From the NCBI RefSeq assembly GCF_002161765.1, contig NZ_NFIN01000004.1, forward strand, positions 62,001 through 126,000: a stretch of DNA of 64,000 nt, read 5' to 3'. This stretch comes from Bacteroides sp. An322. GTDB taxonomy: Bacteria; Bacteroidota; Bacteroidia; Bacteroidales; Bacteroidaceae. The position numbers and the translations under genes were made by a program. The notes beneath the pieces are model-generated. The model saw only the letters and a list, made by a program, of their open reading frames with translations. It made no database searches and was not told where the DNA came from. Shown here in pieces: positions 38,226 to 46,524 of the stretch (positions are counted from its first letter, which is position 1; every line of letters starts with the position of its first letter).

Positions 38226-39308
38226 ATGGCAGAAGAAGTAGTCTTAATGAAAGGAAACGAAGCCATCGCCCATGCCGCTATCCGCTATGGCGTAGACGGT
38301 TACTTCGGTTATCCTATCACACCCCAATCGGAAGTATTGGAAACTCTTGCCGAACTGAAGCCGTGGGAAACGACCGGCATGGTGGTTTTGCAGGCGGAAA
38401 GCGAAGTGGCAGCTATTAATATGGTATACGGAGGAGCCGGAACCGGCAAAATGGTGATGACCTCATCATCCAGTCCCGGTGTCAGCCTCAAGCAAGAAGG
38501 CATTTCATACATCGCAGGTGCGGAATTGCCTTGCTTGGTAGTGAACGTCATGCGCGGAGGTCCCGGACTGGGAACCATCCAGCCCAGCCAAGCCGATTAT
38601 TTCCAAACCACCAAAGGAGGAGGCCACGGCGACTATCATGTCATCGCATTAGCTCCTGCATCGGTACAGGAAATGGCAGACTTCGTAGGCTTGGCTTTCG
38701 AATTAGCTTTCAAATACCGCAACCCGGCTATGATTCTTGCCGATGGCGTTATCGGCCAGATGATGGAAAAAGTGGTATTGCCCGAACCTCGTCCGCGCCG
38801 CACCGAAGAAGAAATCATCGCTCAATGCCCGTGGGCAGCTACAGGACGCAAAGGACGCAAGCCGAATGTCATCACTTCGCTTGAACTCGACCCGGCGGTA
38901 ATGGAACAACGCAACCTGCACCTGCAAGCCAAGTATGCGGAAATCGAAGCGAACGAAACCCGTTACGAGGAAATCGATTGCGAAGATGCCGAATACCTGA
39001 TTGTGGCTTTCGGCTCGTGTGCCCGCATTGCACAGAAATCAATGGAACACGCGCGCGAAGAAGGTATTAAAGTAGGTCTGTTCCGCCCCATCACCTTATG
39101 GCCCTTCCCCAGCAAAGCCTTGGCAGAACGGGCAAAAGCAATGAAAGGCATCCTCGTTGTTGAATTGAACAGCGGACAGATGATTGAAGATGTCAAACTG
39201 GCTGTAGAATGCCGCATTCCGGTAGAACACTTCGGACGTTTGGGTGGCATCGTTCCCGACCCGGACGAAGTCATCGAAGCGTTGAAAGAGAAAATCATTA
39301 ATAAGTAA
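38226..39308 (+). CDS. korA: 2-oxoacid:ferredoxin oxidoreductase alpha subunit (VorB/KorA type)
   Basis: A 360-residue subunit holding the pyrimidine-binding domain of the TPP enzyme and the transketolase-C-like domain. Signatures: GNEAIAHAAIRYGVDGYFGY and PITPQSEVLE near the N terminus, then MRGGPGLGTIQPSQADYFQT and SSSSPGVSLKQEGISY. The C-terminal half has YLIVAFGSCARIAQKSMEHA and RPITLWPFP. The complex oxidatively decarboxylates 2-oxoglutarate or branched-chain 2-oxoacids to the CoA ester and reduced ferredoxin; the run in reverse fixes CO2. The substrate cannot be read, so KorA versus VorB is open. Confidence 0.93.
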   Translation: MAEEVVLMKGNEAIAHAAIRYGVDGYFGYPITPQSEVLETLAELKPWETTGMVVLQAESEVAAINMVYGGAGTGKMVMTSSSSPGVSLKQEGISYIAGAELPCLVVNVMRGGPGLGTIQPSQADYFQTTKGGGHGDYHVIALAPASVQEMADFVGLAFELAFKYRNPAMILADGVIGQMMEKVVLPEPRPRRTEEEIIAQCPWAATGRKGRKPNVITSLELDPAVMEQRNLHLQAKYAEIEANETRYEEIDCEDAEYLIVAFGSCARIAQKSMEHAREEGIKVGLFRPITLWPFPSKALAERAKAMKGILVVELNSGQMIEDVKLAVECRIPVEHFGRLGGIVPDPDEVIEALKEKIINK

Positions 39309-39315
39309 ACCGATT

Positions 39316-39510
39316 ATGAACAAGATAGACCAAATCAGAACCGTACTGAACATCGCATTCATGATAGGAGCCGTAGCTTCTGTCGTGCTGTTCTTTACCG
39401 ACGTAGACCAAACCATCTTCTTCTATGTATGCGCTACGTCTATCATCATCAAGATGGCAGAGTACGCGCTCCGATTCTCTATACGTAACCGACAAGGAGG
39501 AAAACCATGA
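39316..39510 (+). CDS. Small two-helix membrane protein within the kor operon
   Basis: A 64-residue protein (MNKIDQIRTVLNIAFMIGAV) with two hydrophobic helices (about 10-27 and 33-50) and a basic tail (RNRQGGKP). It is 8 bp after the alpha subunit gene, and its stop codon overlaps the beta subunit start (ATGA at 39507-39510), so it is translationally coupled. It is not part of the known oxidoreductase and could anchor the complex to the membrane (inference). Confidence 0.82.
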   Translation: MNKIDQIRTVLNIAFMIGAVASVVLFFTDVDQTIFFYVCATSIIIKMAEYALRFSIRNRQGGKP

Positions 39511-40283
39511 CAAAAGAAGATATAGTAAAACCCGAGAATCTGGTTTATAAAAAACCTACGTTACTGAACGACAACCCGATGCACTATTGTCCGGGATGCA
39601 GTCACGGAGTGGTGCACAAACTGATAGCTGAAGTTATCGAAGAAATGGGAATGACCGAAAAAGCCATCGGCATCAGCCCGGTAGGCTGCGCGGTATTCAT
39701 GTACAACTATCTGGACATCGATTGCTTAGAGGCTGCACACGGACGTGCACCCGCTTTGGCTGGAGCTATCAAACGCTTGTGGCCCGACCGCTTGGTATTT
39801 ACCTATCAAGGCGACGGTGACTTGGCGTGTATCGGTACAGCCGAAAGCATCCATGCCCTGAACCGTGGCGACAATATCACCGTTATCTTTATCAATAATG
39901 CCATTTACGGCATGACTGGCGGACAAATGGCACCTACTACCCTGGTTGGCATGAAAACGGCTACTTGCCCTTACGGACGTAATCCGGAAATACACGGTTA
40001 TCCGTTGAAAATGACCGAAATAGCCGCTACATTAGAAGGCACCTGCTACGTGACACGCCAATCGGTACAAAACGTCGCGGCTATCCGTAAAGCCAAGAAA
40101 GCCATCCGCAAAGCTTTCGAAAACTCCATGCAGCACAAAGGCTCAAGCCTGGTAGAAATCGTTTCAACATGTAACTCAGGTTGGAAAATGTCGCCGGATG
40201 CTGCCAATAAATGGATGGAAGAAAACATGTTCCCGTTCTATCCGTTAGGAGACTTGAAAGATACGACATCAGAAGATAAATAA
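39507..40283 (+). CDS. korB: 2-oxoacid:ferredoxin oxidoreductase beta subunit (TPP-binding)
   Basis: A 258-residue subunit with the TPP-binding domain. HYCPGCSHGVVHKL near the N terminus gives FeS/CoA-site cysteines; the TPP/Mg signature is GDGDLACIGTAES followed by FINNAIYGMTGGQ, with the GDG-x(n)-N spacing expected. GCAVFMYNY and GRAPALAGAIKR are also typical. Its start overlaps the 64-residue gene by 4 bp. Confidence 0.94.
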   Translation: MTKEDIVKPENLVYKKPTLLNDNPMHYCPGCSHGVVHKLIAEVIEEMGMTEKAIGISPVGCAVFMYNYLDIDCLEAAHGRAPALAGAIKRLWPDRLVFTYQGDGDLACIGTAESIHALNRGDNITVIFINNAIYGMTGGQMAPTTLVGMKTATCPYGRNPEIHGYPLKMTEIAATLEGTCYVTRQSVQNVAAIRKAKKAIRKAFENSMQHKGSSLVEIVSTCNSGWKMSPDAANKWMEENMFPFYPLGDLKDTTSEDK

Positions 40284-40301
40284 CCCCCTAAATTGAAACG
40301 T

Positions 40302-40847
40302 ATGAAAGAAGAAATCATCATAGCAGGATTTGGCGGACAAGGTGTCTTGTCTATGGGCAAAATCCTTGCCTATTCCGGACTGATGGAAGGCAAAGAAGTA
40401 ACATGGATGCCTGCCTACGGTCCTGAACAACGCGGAGGAACCGCAAATGTAACTGTCATTATCAGCGATGAGCGCATTTCGTCTCCGATTCTGAGCAAAT
40501 ACGATACCGCCATCATCTTGAACCAACCGTCGCTGGCTAAATTTGAAGATAAGGTAAAGCCTGGCGGCACATTGATTTACGATGGCTACGGCATCATCAA
40601 CCCTCCTACCCGGAAAGACATCCATGTCTACCGCATTGACGCCATGGACGAAGCCAATGAACGCAAAATGGCAAAGACATTCAACATGATTGTATTGGGC
40701 GGCCTGTTGAAACTCCGTCCCGTTGTTTCAATTGAAAGTGTCATAAAAGCCTTATATAAGACATTGCCCGAACGTCACCACAAATTGATTCCGATGAATG
40801 AAGAAGCCATCCACATCGGCATGGATATCATCAAGGAAATGAAATAA
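40302..40847 (+). CDS. korC: 2-oxoacid:ferredoxin oxidoreductase gamma subunit
   Basis: Start at ATG 40302 (a TTG 9 bp upstream is the only extension). The 181-residue gamma subunit has the FGGQGVLSMGKILAYSG signature at the N terminus and MPAYGPEQRGGTANVTV, with SKYDTAIILNQPSL. It completes the alpha-beta-gamma-delta complex and is the last gene of the operon, followed by a palindromic repeat. Confidence 0.93.
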   Translation: MKEEIIIAGFGGQGVLSMGKILAYSGLMEGKEVTWMPAYGPEQRGGTANVTVIISDERISSPILSKYDTAIILNQPSLAKFEDKVKPGGTLIYDGYGIINPPTRKDIHVYRIDAMDEANERKMAKTFNMIVLGGLLKLRPVVSIESVIKALYKTLPERHHKLIPMNEEAIHIGMDIIKEMK

Positions 40848-40859
40848 GCATAAAGATTG

Positions 40860-40922
40860 AACACAGAGACACAAAGACACAGGAATTCTATTTTTTTCTC
40901 TGCGTCTCTGTGTCTCTGCGTT
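40860..40922. repeat. Iterated-arm palindromic repeat (ACACAGAG type)
   Basis: The left arm iterates ACACAGAG, ACACAAAG and ACACAGG; the right arm CTCTGCGTCTCTGTGTCTCT then GCGTT pairs with it across a 12-bp AT-rich loop. It is the shortest loop in the family and could form a stable stem; it may terminate the kor operon. Confidence 0.85.
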
Positions 40923-40961
40923 CATTTTTTATAATAAATACAAACTCCGTCCGCAACTTAC

Positions 40962-40990
40962 TTGCATTTCGTTTTTCTTTTGTATCTTTG
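40962..40990 (+). promoter_or_regulatory. Porin promoter giving an almost leaderless mRNA
   Basis: TTGC at 40962-40965 and TATCTTTG at 40983-40990, 17 bp apart. The porin ATG is at 40999, only 8 bases after the -7 element, so transcription would begin within a few bases of the start codon. Confidence 0.6.
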
Positions 40991-40998
40991 CCTCCATT

Positions 40999-43107
40999 AT
41001 GAAGAAGATACTTTTTATAGCAATCATAGCATTAATATGCGGTACATTATCCGCACAAAACACATTGCAGAACCAGTTTTCTAACCAATTTGGAAGTTCT
41101 GCTTCAGGAATAGACCGGAACAATTACGACCGTAACGGCAACCCCATTGATACTACGGCTGTAAACGATGCCAGCACCATACCTATCGGACTGACATCGT
41201 GGAAAATCGATGCCCGTTTCGGAAACCGTACAGAAGTGCCCGTTGACACGTTGCAACATGGATTTCAAAACACAAATGACACAGGAGGACCAACAGGACA
41301 TTACACTTATTTGGGTAATTTAGGTTCGCCTCGTATTGCGCATGTCTTCTTCGACCGCAAAGATGCCAGCCAATTCTTTTTCTTTGACCCATACGATTAT
41401 ACAGTTCTCCAACCACAGGATGTGACTTATACCAATACCAAATCGCCTTTTGTCAACTTGACCTACTATAAACAAGGAAGCAGCCGCGACGGAGAAGAAC
41501 GCTTTAAAGCCTATTTTGCCGTCAATGCCAACAAGCGGATGGGCTTTGGATTCAACATCGATTATGTGTACGGTCGAGGTAAATATGCACATCAATCAAC
41601 GGCTTTATTCAACGGAAACCTTTTCGCCTACTATCTGGGCGACAAATATAACATGCATTTCAGCTTCATCAACGACAACCTGAAGGTAGCGGAAAACGGC
41701 GGTATTACCGATGACCGCTATGTCAGTGCTCCATTGGATATGGCTGAGGGAGGAAGGACATACGCAAACAGTGAAATCCCGACCAACTTGACCGACATTT
41801 GGAATCACAGTACAGGATATCACGCTTTCCTTACCCACCGCTATAATTTAGGGTTTTACCGCGATAATCCCAACGAAAACGATACGACCACAACTCAAGT
41901 GTTTGTACCTGTAACCAGCTTTATGCATACGGTAAAAGTGGATATTGCCAAGCGGAAATATATCTCGCAAAACGAAGAACAAAACCGGGAATATTTCCTG
42001 AATAACTTTTTGCCTGACATTGACCAAGACAAAACCGACTACCTTGCCGTAAAGAATACCTTCGGCATCTCACTTCGCGAAGGCTTCAATAAATGGGCAA
42101 AAGCCGGACTTACCGCTTTTGTCTCACATGAATTCAGACGCTTTACGATGACTGATACCCTTTCGGGAAACCCCGGACAACGTATTCCTACCGACTATAC
42201 AGAAAATGTAATCTCCGTAGGAGGTCAATTGATTAAAGAACAAGGAAAAATGTTCCATTACAACGTAACAGGCGAATTTGCCCTGATAGGAGAAGATGCA
42301 GGAGCTTTTTCGGTAGAAGGAAACGGGAACATGAATTTCCGGCTTTTCAACGACACTGTCCGTTTAGAAGCTAATGCCTACATCAAAAACTTGAATCCGA
42401 CCTTCTATTACCGCCATTTCCATTCGAAACATTATTGGTGGGACAACAATGATTTGTCTAAAATCATGAAAACCCGCATCGAAGGCAAATTAAGCATCGA
42501 CCATTGGCGCACTCAATTAAAAGCAGGAGTAGAGAACATTACAAACTACACCTATTTAGATAATACATCAGTTGCAGAAGGAGGAGGAGAAGAGTCAGAA
42601 ACTCCCGTTTCGCACCTAAACAATGTAGGAGTAGCACAACATTCGGGAAGCATCCAAGTGTTCAGTGCCTCGCTTCGCCAAGACTTTAAATTAGGCATTC
42701 TGCACCTTGATAATGAAGTGACTTACCAAACATCCAGCAACCAAGATATTCTGCCACTCCCGAAATTGGTGCTATACCATAACTTATACCTCAGCTTCGG
42801 ATTGGCAAAAAAAGTCTTGAAAGTAGAAATGGGTGCCGATGTGCGTTACTTCACCGAATACTATGCGCCCGACTATGCTCCGGCTATCGGACAATTTTAC
42901 TTGCAAAATAAAGATACACGATACAAACTCGGAAATTATCCGCTCGTGAACGGATATATCAACCTTCACCTGAAGCGTACCCGTATCTTCCTGATGATGT
43001 ACAACTTGATTCAAGGACAAGGAGAACACAGCTACTTCTTCGCTCCCCATTACCCCTTGAATCCGCGTTTGTTCAAAATCGGCATTTCATGGAATTTCTT
43101 TGATTAA
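40999..43107 (+). CDS. Bacteroidetes putative porin (Porin_10 type)
   Basis: A 702-residue outer-membrane protein. The signal peptide MKKILFIAIIALICGTLSAQ is clear. The mature protein resembles the Bacteroidetes putative porin family (PF14121 type), with the characteristic early SWKIDARFGNRTEVPVDTLQ and GPTGHYTYLGNLGSPR, DASQFFFFDPYD, and a long series of beta strands ending in PRLFKIGISWNFFD with a terminal aromatic. It is followed 9 bp later by a solute-binding protein gene, suggesting that both work on uptake. Confidence 0.85.
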   Translation: MKKILFIAIIALICGTLSAQNTLQNQFSNQFGSSASGIDRNNYDRNGNPIDTTAVNDASTIPIGLTSWKIDARFGNRTEVPVDTLQHGFQNTNDTGGPTGHYTYLGNLGSPRIAHVFFDRKDASQFFFFDPYDYTVLQPQDVTYTNTKSPFVNLTYYKQGSSRDGEERFKAYFAVNANKRMGFGFNIDYVYGRGKYAHQSTALFNGNLFAYYLGDKYNMHFSFINDNLKVAENGGITDDRYVSAPLDMAEGGRTYANSEIPTNLTDIWNHSTGYHAFLTHRYNLGFYRDNPNENDTTTTQVFVPVTSFMHTVKVDIAKRKYISQNEEQNREYFLNNFLPDIDQDKTDYLAVKNTFGISLREGFNKWAKAGLTAFVSHEFRRFTMTDTLSGNPGQRIPTDYTENVISVGGQLIKEQGKMFHYNVTGEFALIGEDAGAFSVEGNGNMNFRLFNDTVRLEANAYIKNLNPTFYYRHFHSKHYWWDNNDLSKIMKTRIEGKLSIDHWRTQLKAGVENITNYTYLDNTSVAEGGGEESETPVSHLNNVGVAQHSGSIQVFSASLRQDFKLGILHLDNEVTYQTSSNQDILPLPKLVLYHNLYLSFGLAKKVLKVEMGADVRYFTEYYAPDYAPAIGQFYLQNKDTRYKLGNYPLVNGYINLHLKRTRIFLMMYNLIQGQGEHSYFFAPHYPLNPRLFKIGISWNFFD

Positions 43108-43116
43108 CCGTTGCTT

Positions 43117-43938
43117 ATGCGAAAAAAATTTGTTCAATATGGAGTCATAGCACTTGTCGTTATAATAGGCATTATTGCACTTAATACCCAAAAAGAAGAA
43201 AAGCCGTCTTACCAACCGCGTGACTATGCTGAAATTATCGAATCGGGCGTGTTGCGTGCCGTAACGGAATACAATGCCATTAGCTACCATGTGGCAGACG
43301 ATACCTTACAAGGATTCGACTATGAATTGTTGCATGCCTTTGCCGCTGACCAAAAACTCAAGTTGGAAATAACCCCCGAAATGAGCTTCGAGCAACGGCT
43401 AAAAGGAGTTATTGAAGGGAAATTCGACATTCTTGCAACAGGAACCGTTATCACAACCCAATCGAAAGACACGTTGCTTTTTACCCACCCTTTAGCTTTA
43501 AGCAAACAAGTGCTGGTGCAACGTAAACAAGAAGAAGGAGAACCAGATAGTACTTACATTACAAGCCAACTGGACTTGGCTCATAAAAAATTGCATGTCA
43601 TTAAAGGTTCTCCTGCCCTGCTCCGGCTTCACAACCTGATGAATGAAATTGCAGACACCATTTACATCGAAGAAGTAGCCCAATACGGTCCAGAGCAATT
43701 GCTTGCCATGGTGGCTGGAAAAGACATTGACTATGCCGTATGTGACGAAAACATCGCCAGCCAATTGTTACCACGTTTCCCTAACTTAGACATCAACACC
43801 GCCATAAGCTTCACACAATTTTACGCATGGGGAGTAAGCAAACACGCTCCTGTCTTGCTCGATAGCCTCAACCTTTGGCTAGACCAATTCAGCAAGACCA
43901 AAGCTTACCGTCAACTGCAACAAAAATATTTTAACTGA
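43117..43938 (+). CDS. Membrane-anchored solute-binding protein, MltF N-domain-like
   Basis: Start at ATG 43117 (a TTG 6 bp upstream also opens the frame). The 273-residue protein has an N-terminal anchor (FVQYGVIALVVIIGIIALNT) and one SBP_bac_3 domain (about 40-270): SGVLRAVTEYNAISYHVADD, GFDYELLHAFAADQKLKLEI, FDILATGTVITTQSKDTLLF, AVCDENIASQLL. This matches the amino-acid-binding-like N-terminal domain of MltF, but no lytic transglycosylase domain follows. It may sense or bind peptidoglycan peptides or amino acids in the periplasm. It is 9 bp downstream of the porin gene and 16 bp upstream of the oxidoreductase gene. Confidence 0.87.
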   Translation: MRKKFVQYGVIALVVIIGIIALNTQKEEKPSYQPRDYAEIIESGVLRAVTEYNAISYHVADDTLQGFDYELLHAFAADQKLKLEITPEMSFEQRLKGVIEGKFDILATGTVITTQSKDTLLFTHPLALSKQVLVQRKQEEGEPDSTYITSQLDLAHKKLHVIKGSPALLRLHNLMNEIADTIYIEEVAQYGPEQLLAMVAGKDIDYAVCDENIASQLLPRFPNLDINTAISFTQFYAWGVSKHAPVLLDSLNLWLDQFSKTKAYRQLQQKYFN

Positions 43939-43954
43939 TATATACCTTATAAAT

Positions 43955-44944
43955 ATGATACAATTAGACACCGTAAACTGGGGCTTTATCGGGTGCGGAG
44001 AAGTGACCGAGAAGAAAAGCGGCCCCGCCTTCAATATGATAGAAGGCTCGAAAGTAGTTGCCGTCATGAGCCGTGACGAAGAAAAAGTTAAATCGTATGC
44101 CCGTCGCCATAATATTCCACGCTGGTACACCGACGCGCAAGAACTAATTGGAGATGAAGATGTTAACGCCATTTATATTGCCACTCCGCCTTCCTCACAT
44201 GCCACGTTTGCCATTATGGCGATGAAGGCAGGCAAACCCGTCTATATCGAAAAACCGATGGCAGCCACGTATGAAGACTGCGCCCGCATCAACCGCATCT
44301 CACAAGAAACCGGCGTGCCTTGCTTTGTGGCATATTACCGCCGTTATTTGCCTTATTTCCAAAAAGTACGCCAACTGGTAGAAGAAGGAGAAATAGGCAA
44401 TGTCATCAATGTACAAATCCGTTTCGCACAACCTCCGCGCGACTTAGACTATAACAGCACCAACCTTCCCTGGCGCGTACAGCCCGATATAGCTGGAGGA
44501 GGTTATTTCTACGACTTAGCTCCTCATCAATTGGATTTGTTACAAGAAATGTTCGGCTGCATCTTGGAAGCGGAAGGCTACAAGAGCAACCGGGGCGGAT
44601 TGTATCAAGCAGAAGATACCATCAGCGCTTGCTTCAAATTCGAATCCGGACTGCCCGGTTCCGGATCTTGGTGTTTTGTTGCACACGAATCTGCCAAAGA
44701 AGACCGTATTGAAATCATCGGAGACAAAGGCATGATTTGCTTCTCTGTCTTCACCTACGAACCTATCGGATTGCATACCGAACGAGGGCGCGAAGAGATT
44801 TTGCCACAAAACCCGCCTTACGTACAGCTTCCGCTCATCAAAGCCGTGGTAGAACACCTGCAAGGCAAAGCCATTTGTACCTGCGACGGCATCAGCGCAA
44901 CCCCAACCAATTGGGTCATGGACCGCATCTTGAATAAATTATAA
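43955..44944 (+). CDS. Gfo/Idh/MocA family oxidoreductase
   Basis: A 329-residue NAD(P)-dependent dehydrogenase. The Rossmann domain (about 1-125) has WGFIGCGEVTEKKSGPAF and the EKP motif in PVYIEKPMAA; the C-terminal beta-sheet domain begins RRYLPYFQKVRQLVEEGEIG and includes GGGYFYDLAPHQLDL with the catalytic-type His. Family members oxidise or reduce sugars, inositols or their derivatives. The substrate is unknown. It is last in the porin-SBP-oxidoreductase run and has a terminator. Confidence 0.9.
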   Translation: MIQLDTVNWGFIGCGEVTEKKSGPAFNMIEGSKVVAVMSRDEEKVKSYARRHNIPRWYTDAQELIGDEDVNAIYIATPPSSHATFAIMAMKAGKPVYIEKPMAATYEDCARINRISQETGVPCFVAYYRRYLPYFQKVRQLVEEGEIGNVINVQIRFAQPPRDLDYNSTNLPWRVQPDIAGGGYFYDLAPHQLDLLQEMFGCILEAEGYKSNRGGLYQAEDTISACFKFESGLPGSGSWCFVAHESAKEDRIEIIGDKGMICFSVFTYEPIGLHTERGREEILPQNPPYVQLPLIKAVVEHLQGKAICTCDGISATPTNWVMDRILNKL

Positions 44945-44966
44945 ACAAATGCAGCAGGCTTCACAG

Positions 44967-45004
44967 AAATACAGCAAGTACTTAAACGGCACTTGCTGTA
45001 TTTC
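44967..45004. terminator. Terminator hairpin after the Gfo/Idh/MocA gene
   Basis: AAATACAGCAAGT (44967-44979) pairs perfectly with ACTTGCTGTATTT (44991-45003). Each stem ends in an A/T run, so it can act on either strand. Confidence 0.8.
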
Positions 45005-45061
45005 TTCGTTAAAGAATTCAATCGAGCTACGATAAATTCAAAACAGCTTCTTATAGATGCA

Positions 45062-45181
45062 ATGGAAAAACATGACTATTTTTCATTTTTACATCTACAT
45101 ACCCAAAAGTTCATAAACGAACTAAAAAACAGATTGAATTCAATATCACTTTCAGACAATGATTTATTACAAAAACAATAA
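45062..45181 (+). CDS. Possible 39-residue ORF ahead of the methyltransferase
   Basis: The ATG at 45062 opens a 39-codon frame (MEKHDYFSFLHLHTQKFINE, then a lysine/asparagine-rich end) that runs on from further upstream and overlaps the first 23 bases of the methyltransferase gene. It is not recognised. It may be a short protein coupled to the methyltransferase or a remnant of a restriction-modification gene lost from the locus. Confidence 0.35.
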   Translation: MEKHDYFSFLHLHTQKFINELKNRLNSISLSDNDLLQKQ

Positions 45182-46031
45182 TTTTATCCTATACCATGGA
45201 GACACAATGTGCCTGCTTAATCAACTAAAACAAGCCAATTACCAAGCAGACATGATATTTGCCGACCCTCCTTATTTTCTTTCAAAAGGTTTTACTATAA
45301 AATCAGGAAATAAAACAAAATGCTTCGACAAAGGTGAATGGGACAGAATACGTCCGTTAGAAGAAATCAACAAATTTAACAAGGAATGGCTCTCGCTATG
45401 TAGAGACTGCTTAAAAGATAATGGTACTATATGGGTTAGCGGAACTTACCACAACATCTATTCTGTAGCTAATTGCATGACACAATTAGGTTATAAGATA
45501 TTGAATATTATCGTATGGCAAAAGCCCGATGCGCCAACCACATTATCACATTTGCATTTTAACTTTTCTGCTGAATATATCATTTGGGCTAGAAAAGACA
45601 AAAAACATATACATTTCTTCAATTATGAATTGATGAACCAACTTAATGGTGGAAAACGAATGTCTGATGTCTGGAATATTCCAACCGTAGGAAGCTGGGA
45701 AAAACATTTCGGTAAACATCCTACTCAAAAGCCACTACGTTTACTTTACAGAATAATCCTCGCTTCTACAAAAGAAAATGACTCTATATTAGATCCTTTT
45801 GCAGGAAGTTGCACAACTGGAATTGCAGCAAACTTACTTAAACGAAATTTTATCGGCATAGATCAAAGCGAAGAATTCCTCGCTTTAGGCATCAAACGAA
45901 AAGAAGAAATCTGTGATAAGATTGCAGCAAAAAAAATCTTTCAAAAAATGTCTGAGAATCCGAATGAAATAATGGTTATAATTAATCATGCAAGAGAAAA
46001 CCGTAAGCATTCGATAAACTACAGTCATTAA
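45159..46031 (+). CDS. Beta-class DNA adenine methyltransferase (DpnA-like)
   Basis: A 290-residue methyltransferase for adenine in DNA. Motif order is catalytic IV first (MIFADPPYFLS, about 32-42) and SAM-binding I late (ILDPFAGSCTTGIAA, about 208-222), which is the beta class. KHPTQKPLRLLYRIILAS is the typical motif before the SAM site. The spacing and sequence resemble M.DpnA/HinfI-type enzymes. No endonuclease gene adjoins it, so it is an orphan or a relic of a restriction system. The gene is AT-rich with frequent AAA and ATA codons, unlike its neighbours, which suggests recent acquisition. An IS66 remnant follows. Confidence 0.9.
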   Translation: MIYYKNNNFILYHGDTMCLLNQLKQANYQADMIFADPPYFLSKGFTIKSGNKTKCFDKGEWDRIRPLEEINKFNKEWLSLCRDCLKDNGTIWVSGTYHNIYSVANCMTQLGYKILNIIVWQKPDAPTTLSHLHFNFSAEYIIWARKDKKHIHFFNYELMNQLNGGKRMSDVWNIPTVGSWEKHFGKHPTQKPLRLLYRIILASTKENDSILDPFAGSCTTGIAANLLKRNFIGIDQSEEFLALGIKRKEEICDKIAAKKIFQKMSENPNEIMVIINHARENRKHSINYSH

Positions 46032-46045
46032 ATATCTATATAATG

Positions 46046-46092
46046 ATAGCGACTGTTACTATTGGATTCATAGTGACAGTCGCTATAGTTTT
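46046..46092 (+). terminator. Terminator hairpin of the methyltransferase gene
   Basis: ATAGCGACTGTTACTAT (46046-46062) pairs with ATAGTGACAGTCGCTAT (46070-46086) with one G-U wobble and is followed by AGTTTTGTT. Confidence 0.75.
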
Positions 46093-46118
46093 GTTGAACC
46101 TGTATGTTGACGTTGTGG

Positions 46119-46382
46119 TTAGTTAGTGGATTCTACAGTTTGTTTGGTCAACAGGCTCTCCGGATGTTGCAGTTTCCATTTGTGCGGAAGAAGGTTAAGC
46201 AGTTCCTCATCAGCGGACTTCTTATGATACGGCATTTGGGCAATGATATCCTTCAGGTAATCCCTTGGGTTCACATCGTGTGCCTTGCAGGTGGCCAGCA
46301 GGGAACAGATTACAGACATGTTAACGGCAGCCTCGTGATTGCCGCAGAAGAGATAGTTCTTGCGCCCCAAAGTAGTAAGCAT
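46119..46382 (-). pseudogene. IS66 transposase C-terminal remnant
   Basis: The 87 codons preserve the C-terminal end of an IS66-family transposase: LGRKNYLFCGNHEAAVNMSV is the classic catalytic-glutamate region, and NPRDYLKDIIAQMPYHKK plus LNLLPHKWK form the tail. Everything before LGRKNY (the rest of the roughly 500-residue protein and its partner genes) is missing; the break lies near 46378. The fragment is intact as an open frame but cannot be functional. It probably records the insertion event that brought or shaped the AT-rich methyltransferase patch. Confidence 0.88.
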
Positions 46383-46458
46383 TCTAAGAAATACACATCC
46401 TCACGCAGATATATGCATGCATTATCTCAACTTACCAGAGGCTGTATATAAAACAATC

Positions 46459-46495
46459 ACGGAAATGCATCTGAAAAAATCCATTGCATTTCCGT
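46459..46495 (-). terminator. Terminator hairpin after the TlpA-like gene
   Basis: ACGGAAATGCA (46459-46469) and TGCATTTCCGT (46485-46495) form an 11-bp perfect stem; on the minus strand GATTGTTTTA follows. It closes the SusC-SusD-TlpA operon 30 bp after its last stop codon. Confidence 0.8.
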
Positions 46496-46524
46496 AACTG
46501 CATATTGACATAATGAAGTCAAAG

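Noticed and set aside
45780-45830. Inactivating change in the methyltransferase SAM motif (GSC instead of GSG)
   Set aside because: Related DpnA-like enzymes often carry a small residue other than glycine here as far as I recall, so this alone does not indicate inactivity.
46104-46451. A 115-codon plus-strand frame over the IS66 fragment
   Set aside because: The minus strand carries the recognisable IS66 C-terminal sequence; the plus frame is its shadow.
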